The notes beneath the pieces are model-generated. The model was not told where the DNA came from and did no database searches. It worked only from the letters and a program-made list of their open reading frames with translations. Of a stretch of 32,702 nt of DNA, positions 9,917 through 20,043 are shown in pieces (the stretch's first letter is position 1; each line of letters begins with the position of its first letter). Position numbers and translations under genes: made by a program. Origin of the DNA: Chara braunii (Eukaryota; Streptophyta; Charophyceae; Charales; Characeae); assembly GCA_003427395.1 (NCBI GenBank), contig BFEA01000068.1:956958-989659 (forward strand), given 5' to 3'.

Positions 9917-10539
9917 GTAAGTGCTATTTGACTCTAAATTTACTTGAAACAAGTTTTTTTTTTTTTTTTGTTCTTTTAAACCACCACTACCTTTCACAGA
10001 CATTTTTATTCTACTTTTTTTTTTTTTTTTCATGTATCTCATATATCTCATCCTCTCGCTAGTACGGGGGAACACCAACCAATCAGCCAAAAAGAAAGAC
10101 AAAGTCGCACTGACGCGTTGACAAAGTTTGGCGTGCTGTTCTTTTCCACCGCGGCTCATTGACAAAAGCAGCCGCTTCAATTAGCAACACAGACTCACAC
10201 TAGCACTTTCTTAAGTTGTATGTATATGCCTGCAATTACGTCCCACATTCAGTAGAAAAATCATGTATTCGTGGTGTGAAAAATCTCTGAAACATTTGTG
10301 TTTTTCGTTTTGGTGTGGTTTGTACCCTTGCGGGTGATGTTGATCAACGCAAGACTGTGACCGATGATTCTGGGCAAGGGGGTTTAATTCCAGGGCAGAA
10401 CCAAAGATTCTTATAATGTCTGTTTGAGGGATCCTTATGAGCAAAGAGACGAAAGGGGGAAAACGATATTGCAGAGGTTTGCTCAAATTTTGCAATAGGA
10501 GGAAAGGGGTTCGAATAAAAAAAAACAGCTGAAAGGATG

Positions 10540-10640
10540 TCGAAACCCTTTTTTTTTTTTTTTTTTTAAGAATACAATTCTTTATAAAACCCGGCAACCG
10601 GGTTCGGCGTCCCTTACAAAATTAGGTGGGGCCCTCAGCA
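10540..10640 (-). mobile_element. Possible 3' end of a minus-strand retroelement
   Basis: A T tract at 10550-10567 is followed within 25 nt by CCCGGCAACCGGGTTCGGCGTCC. The same arrangement (T tract, then an AACCGGG word) occurs near 13963-14040 and 3917-4070. On the minus strand this reads as a shared 3' tail ending in poly-A. Confidence 0.4.
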
Positions 10641-10979
10641 GGCAAGGCATCACCGACCAAGTACATCGAGGGCACCACTAGATCTCACCCCACAGTCAAC
10701 TCCACAACCAACGCTACAGTCCCTACCACTGACAAGTCAGCGAAAATTATCCTATCAGCAAAATCTAAGTTTATCACAAAGAAACTATATCACAACAGTC
10801 CTGACAACCCTAATTTAGTGACCCAAATTCCACCAACCATGAAAAGAAGACCGTACGCAAAAGGCAATCAAAACCACAGAAAAGAATCAGTGGTCAGCGC
10901 TACTTGATCATGTCTTCTATTCATCTAGAGTTACTACCAACCCCTGCCAATCCGCCCTGCCACCCGCGTGGAAGGGGTC

Positions 10980-11430
10980 TGTGCCCACAGACCCAAACTG
11001 CTGGCAGAGGCCCCACAAACCCACCCACCTCCTTGCGATTCAAAGCGGATAGCACCTCCTCACACTCTTCATACAAAAACACCAACTCCCACCACGATGC
11101 TATTTTCACTAACCAGGGGATTAACCCACCTCCCGCGCGGCAGGGGCCAAAAAGCCCCGCAAAACTCTTCCACCTCCTCGCGATTTAGGCTAAGCCCCTC
11201 CCTCAATTCTACATACACCCCCAACGGATGCTTCTCCGCCCTCCATGACAAAGCCCCAGTGGAGCAATGCTCACCATTCTGCCTCAAGAATTCAGATGAC
11301 AGTAGGACACCAGCCTATTAAGATGAAATGAATACCTGACCCAAATTCAATGTCTCAGCGGTAATACCCTACCTCCTGCACAGCAAGGGTCAAAGACCTC
11401 GCAAACCCACCCACCTCCTTGCGATTTAGG
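10980..11430. repeat. Three dispersed copies of a CACCTCCTYGCGATT cassette
   Basis: Copies end near 11040, 11186 and 11427. Two are preceded by small hairpins of different sequence (GGGGC..GCCCC and GGTC..GACC). Spacing is uneven (about 145 and 241 nt). The sequence is pyrimidine-rich with no recognised protein. Confidence 0.7.
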
Positions 11431-11693
11431 GAAAACCACTTCCACTAATTTGCACCTTCTCACAAGGAAACCCCACCACCCACCATAATGGCGTTTCTAT
11501 AGAGTGACACTCTCTCTTTCATTTCATCGCATGCACAAACGCTACACAAAAATTGCAACAAATTACAACAACTATTACGGTATTACCCAAACGGCGAACA
11601 AGGAAAACATCGAAGATCACACAAATTGTCTCAACCCTAGTCTAATACGAAACCTAGACTATCAAACTATAGTTGAAGGCCCAATGTTTTTCA

Positions 11694-12083
11694 TCATCGT
11701 AGGTTCGAGTGGCAAGCCGGTGGGCAGAGGGGGTCGTTTCAAGGCGTTCACTTTCTTCACCACTTCATTTTTTCACGTTTCTAATCATAAGTTCGAGTGG
11801 CAATCTGGTGGGCAAGGGGGTCGTTTCAAGGTATTCGCTTTCTTCACCACTTCGTTTTTTTTCACGTTTCTCATCGTATCGTAGGTTCGAGTGGCGAGCC
11901 GGTGGGCAAGGGGGGTCCTTTTAGGGTGTTCGCTTTCTTCACCACTTCAGTTTTTTCACGTTTTTCATCATCGTAGGTTCGAGTGGCAAGGTTGTCGGCA
12001 GGAGGGCTCGTTTAAGTGTGTTCGCTTTCTTCACCACTTCAGTTTTTTCACGTTTTTGATCATCGTAGGTTCGAGTGGCGAGC
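11694..12083. repeat. Minisatellite with 88-94 bp period, five copies
   Basis: GTTCGAGTGG anchors occur at 11703, 11791, 11885, 11977 and 12069. Each of the first four is followed by TCTTCACCACTTC and a T-rich TTTTTTCACGTTT end. The fifth copy is truncated. Confidence 0.95.
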
Positions 12084-12509
12084 CCTAATACGGGCCACGA
12101 CAGGTGAGCACACCCTATCCAGGAGGTCGATGTGCGCTCCTGGAGACCGTAAGCGAAATCCCCACGTGACCCCATTGTGCAGTGAATATGAGAAATCTAG
12201 CAACAATCTCCCGTAGCTCCTGTCCCCTTCACCTTCACAGGCTGACCCTGACAACGGTGTCAGGGCAGGAAACCCCCACAAAAACCTCCATATCAAAGAT
12301 CGAANAACTTGGAGCGTTGTCCCCCCCCCCCCCCAAAAAAAAAAAAAAAAAAAGGGGCATAAACCCCGATCGGTCTCGTCAGGTNTGGTGCAGCGTCCGG
12401 ATCCCACCCGCCGATGGCCCCCACATATCACTCTCTCCAAACTCCATCGAACTAGGAATCCTGACAGAAGTCAAGTGAGACCAGCAATGTCCAGGAGCAT
12501 GTCACGCTC

Positions 12510-12682
12510 CCTCGGTACGCCCCTCTAACACCCCCGTGATCTTCCCTGCGCCGCCATGGTCATGCCAGCGCCAAGTTTTGGCTGTAGAAGCAGACAGATT
12601 TCGTTGGCCCCATTAGCGAGCCCCCAACGCCCGAACACCACCACTGAGGCGACGCGTTAGCGGAGCGCTAACGCGCCGCTCG
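12510..12682 (-). repeat. Dispersed repeat, inverted copy of 17514-17700
   Basis: The reverse complement shares long runs with the downstream copy, including CTGAGGCGACGCGTTAGC-like and CGCCGCCATGG-like words. It may be a MITE or a retroelement piece; no terminal repeats were defined. Confidence 0.8.
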
Positions 12683-12829
12683 TCCCCTATAAGAGAAGAT
12701 AAGTTGTGATGTCAAAGCCCTTTGGGCTGTAGCTGGGGTCAGACTTTAACATTTGGCCGAAACAAAAACTTATGCTGCCAGAAAGGAAACAGACAAGGGA
12801 TGGCCAAAAAAACGGCTCATGGCCTCATA

Positions 12830-13011
12830 TTAAACCACCAGTACCTCTCCCTGCTTGAAAAACAAATGCCCGCCGGTTAACACGGGAGGCGGGCAGCGCG
12901 AAATGGCTGGTGGCGCCAGCCAAATTAGGGCGGCGCCGGTTCGTTTTCTTTTGGTGGGCAGGGCAGTTTTAGGCTCGGCATTGATAGCCGAGAAAGGTAC
13001 TGTTGGTTTAA
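12830..13011. mobile_element. MITE with TTAAACCACCAGTACC ends (182 bp)
   Basis: The left end TTAAACCACCAGTACCTCTC and the inverted right end TTAAACCAACAGTACCTTTC match well. The interior is GC-rich with a TGGCTGG..CCAGCCA hairpin. TTAA at both tips could be a target duplication of piggyBac type or part of the inverted repeat. Confidence 0.75.
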
Positions 13012-13807
13012 GCAGAATAAAAGCATTTCGGCAACGTCCAAATTTTTAAAAAGGGGTGGGGATAGACGAGTCTTGCTGTTTCACTTCGATTAATCTGAGG
13101 AATAATTGTCATTGGATGGCGATGGGGGTGGAGTGTGGGGACGAGGAAGCTTTCTGGAACCGGGCTTGTGGCGTGGCTGTCCTTTGGAAAGCGCATGGCA
13201 CCTTTATATCCCGACACCAACCGGCACCACGGACAGGACTTCTTTATCAGATTCTTACACCGGCAAAATTTAAAGCTGTATTGGGGGTCCCACGTGGCAT
13301 GGGCTGCTGACCAGGGCAGCGCCGTGAGATCAGATTAAGGGAGGATGATTTGAGGGGAATGGAAGCAGTCAACACCGACATGACAATCCTTAGAAAGGTT
13401 ATAGAAGTGAAGCTGGTCGGTCTGCAATAGCGCACCTCTAACGTCCACATCACAGTACACAACATCCTTGTCTGTGGCGGGAACTCAGGAAGACTGCTAC
13501 GGTGGATCAAGGAACTAGAACCCTTGTGAAGACTTAGTGAAGCGTGATATGACTCAGTGACACTCCATACGTGCGGCGAGTGCCCATGCACATGAGGCTA
13601 ATCCTGTGTCGCAAAAACACCCCAGTCGCAGCCACATCTTGCAAGAGGAAGAGAGTAATAAATTAAATGAGCAAAATGCCGCAAACAGTTTCATCAACAA
13701 GTTTGATCAACCCTTCCAGATTGCAAAGACATCCATCAAAATGCACGAAAACACCAACTTGACAGCCTTTCAGAGAGAAAACCGAAAGCCATGCACACAC
13801 TTCTGCA

Positions 13808-13960
13808 TTAAACCGCCAGTACCTTTCCCATATGTTGGCCAGGGGCCCTGTGTGCCAAGGGTTCGGCCTGAATCTGGGTGCGGCCGAGGGCCAGCACGGG
13901 CGCATCTGTGTTAACGGGTGGCATTCAGAAGTTTGGTTGGGAAAGGTACTGGCGGTTTAA
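13808..13960. mobile_element. MITE with perfect 22-bp terminal repeats (153 bp)
   Basis: TTAAACCGCCAGTACCTTTC (first 20 nt) at 13808 is perfectly inverted at the right end (13939-13960). It is the same family as the element at 12830 and the ends at 2441/3483, but the interior differs. Another single terminus of the family lies near 16368. Confidence 0.88.
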
Positions 13961-13962
13961 CC

Positions 13963-13993
<31 letters not shown>

Positions 13994-14686
13994 GTGCTCC
14001 AATCTATTCGTGGGGAGCAGCACGTGCTGGGAACCGGGTCAGAGAAGGAGAACAAGTGCCAAGCACTAGCAATCCCCATCATGACAGGGATAAACCCCAA
14101 TCAGACCGAAACATCCACCATGGATCATCACACATGGAAACAGCAGATCAGCAACGCCCAATCAAGAGGAGCGATTGGAAACCTTCTGAGATGATGGGAG
14201 GAGTAGGAGGGAGAGAGAGAAGGGAGAGATGGAGAACTCGGGTAGAAGGAAGAACAGCACACGAGATAGCGCAAAGATCGAGGCCTTCGTTAAAACAAAA
14301 TGGAGTGCAAAAAGCCTCCTGGCGATTGTCCCGACTGGTTTCAGCTTCACCGCCAGAGCGAAGCCTCATCGGGGGGCTAGCGAGCGCATGCTCGTAATGG
14401 CCTTTCTTCCTACTTAAATACTGCTATGGTTCCCGAAGAAACATCCTGAGTATCCACCAAAAATCATAAGTCATGGCTCCGCTACCTGAGAAAGCAGGAA
14501 AAACATTAGGCGGGAAAGAGGGATCATGGCGGAAGGCAGGGAATCCTGCAGAGCAGCGAATGCAGAGACCGTGCTAACAGGGCCTGAGAATTGGAAATGG
14601 TTTACAGGGGAAAAAAAGCCAGCAGGTACAGGAAGGCCGAGCTATTTGGAAAGCAGGAATCTGTGAAGGTGATCGAACACTCGTAT

Positions 14687-14808
14687 GAGTCGTATCCCAC
14701 TGTCCTTCGGGACATCCGTTAAAATTGGAACGATACACAGAAGTCTGAGAAGATTAGCATGGCCCCTGCGCAAGGATGACACACATAAATCGAGAGTCGC
14801 ATCCCACT
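14687..14808 (+). pseudogene. U6 snRNA retropseudogene with target-site duplication
   Basis: The body 14702-14793 matches U6 spliceosomal RNA closely: GTCCTTCGGGACATCC, AAAATTGGAACGATACA, AGATTAGCATGGCCCCTGCG and CAAGGATGACACA are all present in order. It carries an insertion with a partial duplication near 14737-14752 and stops after AAATCGA, lacking the U6 3' end. Flanking direct repeats GAGTCGTATCCCACT (14687-14701) and GAGTCGCATCCCACT (14794-14808) differ at one base and mark a target-site duplication. No TATA box or plant upstream sequence element lies in front, so it is a LINE-mobilised copy, not an active gene. Confidence 0.92.
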
Positions 14809-14815
14809 GGTAACC

Positions 14816-14943
14816 GGCCAGAGGTCTTGGAAGTAAGGAGTCACGCGACCAAGTGGATGGCAGCAGGCTGGCAGCAAGTATAGGAAAAGACAGAGATATC
14901 CAGGGTGGCCAGAGGTCTTGGAAGTAAGGAGTCACGCGACTAA
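14816..14943. repeat. Direct repeat of 35 bp (period 91)
   Basis: GGCCAGAGGTCTTGGAAGTA and the following 15 nt occur at 14816-14850 and again at 14906-14940, directly after the U6 copy. The purine-rich stretch to about 15350 has no gene. Confidence 0.9.
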
Positions 14944-15591
14944 GCGCGAAGAAAGATGCAGGCGATATGTCACAGAGTCCTGCCGGATTTTACAAGAGAT
15001 GCAGCGAAAAGAAAAGAAAAAAGAATAGGAAGGAAAAAGAAAAGAAAGGAAGAGAAAGGCAAGAGACAACAGGCCGAGAAACGGGTAGGTGGACGCATAG
15101 TAGACAAACAGATTGCGGAGCTGAGAACTGGAAACGTGTGAACCAAGGAGGGAAAAAGACAAATTCCCGAGTGTGCTAGCGGTGTCTGCTCTTATCAGCA
15201 CCCCTAGCATTCACTCGGGCTGTTTCTAAAAAAGAAAAAAAGAAAAAGAAAAGAAACCCAAGAAAGGCGAAGAAAAGAGAGGGAAAGAAAAGGAAAGATA
15301 GAAACTTTAAGGTAGATGGTTATCTGCTCCTAAGCTGCGAGAAAAAAACTGTTTCCCACTCCTGGCTTCTAGGCCTATGTCGTAATGTCGGCCCACTCGT
15401 CCAAAGCCCCATTGTGCTTGCCTGAGACTTCCCGCATGAACTTGAAAAAACAGAATAGAGATTTAACTTCAAGTTGGAGTATGCAAGAGTGAAAGTGTAA
15501 TGAGTGAGTCACACTCTAGACCCAACATACAGACTTAGTCCGACTCGACTCTTTCGATGTCAATAAAATGGGTCACTCTGCAGGGCCATGT

Positions 15592-15720
15592 TAGAGCCAC
15601 TACCGTCTTCCCCCGAACATAACGCACCCTAAAAATGAATGTATACAAGCTATATTTCCGGCCAGATACGTCCAAAATAAGTGTGCGTTGTGTTCGGGGG
15701 AAGACGGTAGCATGGCTCTT
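15592..15720. mobile_element. Short TIR element with ACCGTCTTCCCCCGAACATA ends
   Basis: The arms 15601-15627 and 15683-15709 are near-perfect inverted repeats, extended by AGAGCCA/TGGCTCT outside. The CCCGAACATAACGCAC core recalls Tigger/pogo-type ends, which is inference. Confidence 0.75.
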
Positions 15721-16159
15721 TGACAACATCACGAGGATGATCCATTACTGTACCGGGCGACCCAGGGCTACAGTCGTCACCTGAAGAGAACGGCGGGCCA
15801 TTATCACCCTATCCAGACTGAAAGTTGCACCAAATGGCAAATACAGCTATAAAAAACGGGCATTCTATTCAGATGAAGACGGTAGGAAATGAGAAACCCA
15901 CATTCCATTCTCTCTCGGAGTCCCCGAAACAGCTCAAAAAGAAAAAGGGAATGCTTCGTGTCCCTTTCCACTCTCAACCCCCTCCTCTCCCTCCCAGGAC
16001 ACAATGACAACCCTCTCCCTACCCTCCTTTTTTGTCATGCTCACAGCAGCCAACCCTCTTATTCTCCTGGCCCTCTTTTTTTTTTTTTTTTTCCCAAATA
16101 AAAACAGAACCCTTTCGGTTCTGGCTCCTGCCATTCTGGGGAGCAACAGTCCGGTCCCT

Positions 16160-16330
16160 ATTCTCCACCTGCTTCCTTGCATGTTTGTCCTCCTCCTGAT
16201 TGTAATTGTCCTTCCCTCTCTCCCGCAGTGTGTGACCTCTTTCTCCCCCCTGACATCCTCCTCCTCCTCCTCCCCCCCTCCTTCTCCTCTCTCGTCCTCC
16301 TTCCCCACCCCTCCTCCTCCTTCCTTCTAA
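16160..16330. repeat. Pyrimidine tract rich in CTCCTCC
   Basis: Strong C/T strand bias; low complexity. Open frames on either strand here are not genes. Confidence 0.8.
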
Positions 16331-16478
16331 GGAGCACAGATGGTTCTCTGATCATCAGCGGATGGTTATTAAACCGCCACTCCACTCGAAGCAAGGTACC
16401 ATAACTGTTGTCGTACCTCTCTTTCCCTGAACCCTGGATGTGCTTGGAGGATTAAAAAGAGACATGCAGAAGGACTAC

Positions 16479-16567
16479 GGCACCCTGATCATGAATGTAT
16501 ATAAGCTATCTTTCCGGTCCAGTACAGACAAAATGACGGTGCGTTATGTTCGGGGGAAGACAGTAGT
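16479..16567. mobile_element. Partial copy of the element at 15592
   Basis: ATGAATGTATATAAGCTATC, then TTTCCGG, then GTGCGTTATGTTCGGGGGAA correspond to the right two-thirds of the element at 15592; the left arm is missing or replaced. Confidence 0.75.
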
Positions 16568-16664
16568 ATATATAAATCTAGTAATCTACTAATCATTCCA
16601 TTGCTTACTGGGGACGACGTGCTTCCTATTGGCCCCAATTTTGCTAGACATCAGCAAGGTTGAT

Positions 16665-16777
16665 GGGCCCTCGATCATGCGACCTTTCATGGCATCATGG
16701 TGTATTAATTTTTTTTCCCTTGGGCCCTTGATCATGCGACCTTTCATGGCATCATGGTGTATTAATTTTTTTTCCCT
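16665..16777. repeat. Tandem duplication, 57-bp unit
   Basis: Two near-identical units start GGGCCC at 16665 and 16722, each containing GATCATGCGACCTTTCATGG and a T tract. Confidence 0.95.
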
Positions 16778-17021
16778 GCGAAATGTAAACCCTTGTAAGT
16801 CTTCAAATTCAATTTGGTGAAAAATTGAAAATAATGAAATTTTGACGAGTAGCATCTTCACCAACATCTGCTTCCATTTCCTTCTTCCTCGTCTGTCTTC
16901 CCTTATAAGCAGGCACCTTCTCCCTTTTCCGTCCACCTCGTCTTCTTCCCTTGCTTGCTAATTATGAATGCTGGTGCCTCGTCTGTCTGGTTTCTGCCGC
17001 TGTTTCCTATTGTTCCTCCAG

Positions 17022-17064
17022 TCTGGCTTATTCTATGCGGAAGATGATGAAAGATAAGGCCCTT
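17022..17064 (+). CDS. Exon of a P-type IIB Ca2+-ATPase (TM4 exit, cytosolic start)
   Basis: This 43-nt exon starts after TTCCTCCAG and ends at a GTGAGT donor in phase 0. Its first base completes the threonine codon begun in the exon ending at 9916; the rest encodes LAYSMRKMMKDKAL. In the P2B family this run directly follows PEGLPLAVT and leads towards VRHL..CETMG and the DKTGT phosphorylation motif. Residue match and phase match together make the assignment strong. The following exon is not visible downstream on this strand; it may be in the assembly gap at 20044-20928 or outside the window. Sequence read through the donor (VSDDFAIY...) does not resemble the family, which confirms the splice site. 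Confidence 0.93.
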
Positions 17065-17148
17065 GTGAGTGACGACTTTGCTATATATCCATTTTTATTT
17101 TTTATTTTTTTGGTTAGTTTTTTTTTTCCCCTTCTCTCTCTGGAAAGC

Positions 17149-17403
17149 TATGTTACCTGGCCTGATGTCCGGGTATGTTACCTGGCCTGACGTCCAGGAC
17201 CCCCTGACCGTCCGGGGCTGTCTGGTTGGACAACCGTTCGGACGTCCTACCGGGGCAGTCTGTCCGAGCCCGAATGCCCAAAAGAAAAAGAAAACAGGGT
17301 ATGTTACCTGGCCTGACGTCCAGGACCCCCTGACAGTCCGGGCCGTTCGGACGTCCTACCGGGGTAGTCTGTCCGAGCCCGAATGCCCAAAAGAAAAAGA
17401 AAA
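17149..17403. repeat. Tandem TATGTTACCTGGCCTGA repeat
   Basis: Units start at 17149 (short), 17174 and 17300. The two long units share GACGTCCAGGACCCCCTGAC and the AAAAGAAAAAGAAAAC end and differ by a 21-nt indel. Confidence 0.92.
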
Positions 17404-17513
17404 CAAAAAAGAAAAAAAGAAAAAAAAACTATGTTATGCAGAAAAATAAACTGAACAACTTTTGCCTTACGGTGACAACCGTGACATACCTCTGGCATGT
17501 AGGGCTCGACAGG

Positions 17514-17700
17514 TGGCGCGTTAGAGCTGCGGTAACGGTGCGCTAATGCGTCGCCTCAGTGGCGGTGCTTGGGCGTTGGGGGCTTGCGAACGGGGCCGAC
17601 GAAATCTGTCTGCTTCGACTGCCAAAACTTGGCGCTGGAGTGACCATGGCGGCGCGGGAAGAACACTGGGTGACAGGGGTGTTAGGGGGGCGTGCCCCCT
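17514..17700 (+). repeat. Dispersed repeat, inverted copy of 12510-12682
   Basis: This is the plus-orientation partner of the copy 5 kb upstream. Runs such as GCCTCAGTGGCGGTG and CAAAACTTGGCGCTGG are shared with small indels. It lies just upstream of the Penelope-like RT and could belong to that element's 5' region. Confidence 0.8.
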
Positions 17701-17741
17701 GTAACGCTAAGAATATACCGAGAAATGTGTAGGATGGACTG

Positions 17742-18834
17742 TTGGCGAGACTGTCCAAGGAAGTAGCTGACAGCTTCTCTGACCTGAGCTGGCTAGGAAA
17801 GGGAGTGGGGCGGATGGAATTTGCGCAGGAAGAGATTGAGTTGTGCGTGGTGAAGGATAGGGCTGGCAATTGTGATGATGCAAATGTGGTGCGACGGGTG
17901 CGCGGAAGCGTGAACGGCCTGGTGTGTTGCCCGTTGGATTGTAATCCCGGGGACACACTAGTCATGTGTCCGGCTGTGTATGCTGAAGTAATGAGGACGA
18001 CCTTTACAGCTAATAATGGTTACGTAATTCGGAAGGAATCAGAGGAGGATATTATCAATCTTTTGCATGCTGCCTATGGAAAAGGAAATTTGGAGCAGAC
18101 TGCACATTGGAAGAAGGATGACAAACTGGGAAGAGCTTACACTCTCCTAAGACACAAGGACTCAACGAAATACTGGGTGATTTGCCCAGCTTTCAGTGAG
18201 CCTAGCAATAGGGCATGTAAGAAGGTGGCTCGTGCGTTGAACGGAATGCTGTTCTCGATTCCGGAAAGCAAACATTTCAATTTGAAATCGGTGTCCGATT
18301 TGCGGGATCGCCTGGTTAGGATAAATCAGGGTATGCGTCGTACCAATGCGCAGATTTTGAGCGGCTCTTATGATATCAAAGACATGTTTAATAGACTTCC
18401 CCACGCTACGATTGTACGAGTTGTTGATTGGTTTATTTGGTGGTTTGAGTCGAGAGGTTTTCAGGGTGTTTTCGTCAGAAGAAGGTGCAAACTAAGGGAC
18501 AATGTTCAGTAGAGAGAGAAGTGTGGATGGTTTTCAGTTCATGAGCTTTGAAATGATTTGTTTTTTTGTTAATTTTGAGCTGGGAGGTTGTTTCACGGCG
18601 GCAGGGAGGATCATCCTGCAGCAGGTCATTGGAATACCCATAGGAAAATCGACCAGTCCACCGTTAGCCTGCATGATGTGCACGAAATCAGAATGGGATT
18701 TCTTGGTGACTCTAGGCAATGATAGACGCCTCGTTGCTGGGCTCCGGTATGTAGATGACGCGTCTGTGATACGCCAGGATCCGCACTCGGCGGTTTCCCG
18801 TACCCCTAAAGGAAAATCCCACGTAGAACCCTGA
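17742..18834 (+). pseudogene. Penelope-like reverse transcriptase, frameshifted
   Basis: Two overlapping frames carry one RT domain. The first (to 18512) contains a finger-like segment PAFSEPSNRACKKVARAL (about residues 148-165) and palm motif A, SYDIKDMFNRLPH (near 18366-18404). The second (18502-18834) contains motif B, GIPIGKSTSPPLA, and motif C, RYVDD (18745-18759). The DxxxxFxxLPH form of motif A, the GIPxGKSxSP motif B and the roughly 30-residue gap between B and C fit Penelope-like elements better than L1, Ty or DIRS, but a diverged RT class is possible. The frame shift near 18500 and the loss of similarity soon after YVDD show it is dead. No in-frame ATG precedes the first segment; the frame opens after a stop at 17730. 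No GIY-YIG endonuclease is seen. Confidence 0.75.
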
Positions 18835-18899
18835 AGTACAGATTCGAGATAATGGGGGAAAGTGGTGTTTCATTTTCCTTTTTGTTTAAGGGCAGTGGG

Positions 18900-19640
18900 G
18901 GCGGAATAGAAAATGTAATTTGGGTCTGGCGTAGCCGGTTAGCGGCCGCGCCAAGAAATTCAAGAAACGGTTGGGACTTAGCGGGAGTAGGGATTTTGAA
19001 TTTTTGAGCGCGCGGCGGTTTTTGAATTTTTGCGCGCCACGTAAACCTGTTCTCGCGCTCTGCATCCCCACGCCATCTTCCCTTCTTGCTGTGGATCTCC
19101 CTCCTCATTGTCTCTTCGTCTTCCCTCTAAGCGAAGTCCGATCCCCTCCTTCTCCTTTCCCTGCGAATGATTGGCTGTCTGATTGGGATGGTCGGGGCAA
19201 TGTGGTGGCCACGGGAAGCCACGACCACCCCAATCACGCAGACCATTCGACTCGCCTCCTTCGATCCTTCTAGAACGTTTGCCCTTCTTCTGTCCCGATC
19301 ATCTACACCCCGCGCTTCGTGCAGCCTCTCCGCGCCTTCCGCGCTATAAATTCTCACAACCCCTTCCTCTCACTCTCTTTGATCTCGGTTGCAACTGCGC
19401 AAGCTATGCGGGAAGCCCGTGGCGCCGGAAAGGCTCGACGTGCCCCGTGGTGGGCGGAGTGACGGCGGGTGGCGGAGTTAGCGGTAGACTCGGGGTAAGG
19501 CAGTCAGAGGGACTGAGCGGTGGTGGAGATCAGATGCCGACAGCGGCAGGGCCTTGTGGCTATGGTTGTCGGTGGTTTTGACGGATTGGGGATTGGGCCC
19601 GGAGCGGCCAGTTGAGAGAATTCTGTATTTTTAAGACGGA
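18900..19640 (+). promoter_or_regulatory. GC-rich stretch with a TATA-like box
   Basis: GCTATAAATTCTCAC at 19343-19357 resembles a TATA box, with C/T-rich sequence after it and an inverted CCAATC pair upstream (near 19180-19240). The ATG at about 19407 opens only an 18-codon frame. It may be a retroelement promoter or chance; nothing else is recognised here. Confidence 0.25.
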
Positions 19641-19902
19641 GCTTTTTCTCCATTGCTGCTTTGTCCCCGTGTGATGTGCGCAAGTTCCCCCAATCTGGGG
19701 GTAGTGTATTGTATGCCTTCTCGGGTATGGAAGTCTATGGATGTTGAATGTCTCAGTAAGGGCGGATGATCATAGGGTACCGAGTGTTGATTGCTGACAC
19801 GAGTGCATGAATACGTCGGTCCTTTCCGTCTCCCTTCCTTTTTGATTAATTGCCCTTAACCCACGTGAGTGTGTGTTTGTGATATGTGCCAACCTCCTTT
19901 CG

Positions 19903-19903
<1 letters not shown>

Positions 19904-19973
<70 letters not shown>
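19904..19973. repeat. CT microsatellite
   Basis: About 35 uninterrupted CT units, near the assembly gap. Confidence 0.97.
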
Positions 19974-19977
<4 letters not shown>

Positions 19978-20043
19978 AGATAACGTTATGTTGCTTCGCT
20001 GATCCTCATATCACGTGATTTTGAGCTTACGCTCGACTAACGT

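Larger units (their letters stand above)
9917..17021 (+). other. Giant intron (7105 nt) of the Ca2+-ATPase gene
   Basis: The GTAAGT donor at 9917 and the TTCCTCCAG acceptor ending at 17021 bound this intron. The split codon AC|T (Thr) restores the TLTLAY sequence, so this is a phase-2 intron. It holds MITEs, minisatellites, a U6 retropseudogene and pyrimidine tracts. Confidence 0.87.

Noticed and set aside
17742-18834. Hammerhead ribozyme expected with some Penelope-like elements
   Set aside because: I looked for the CTGATGA...GAAA core near both RT fragments and did not find a plausible one.
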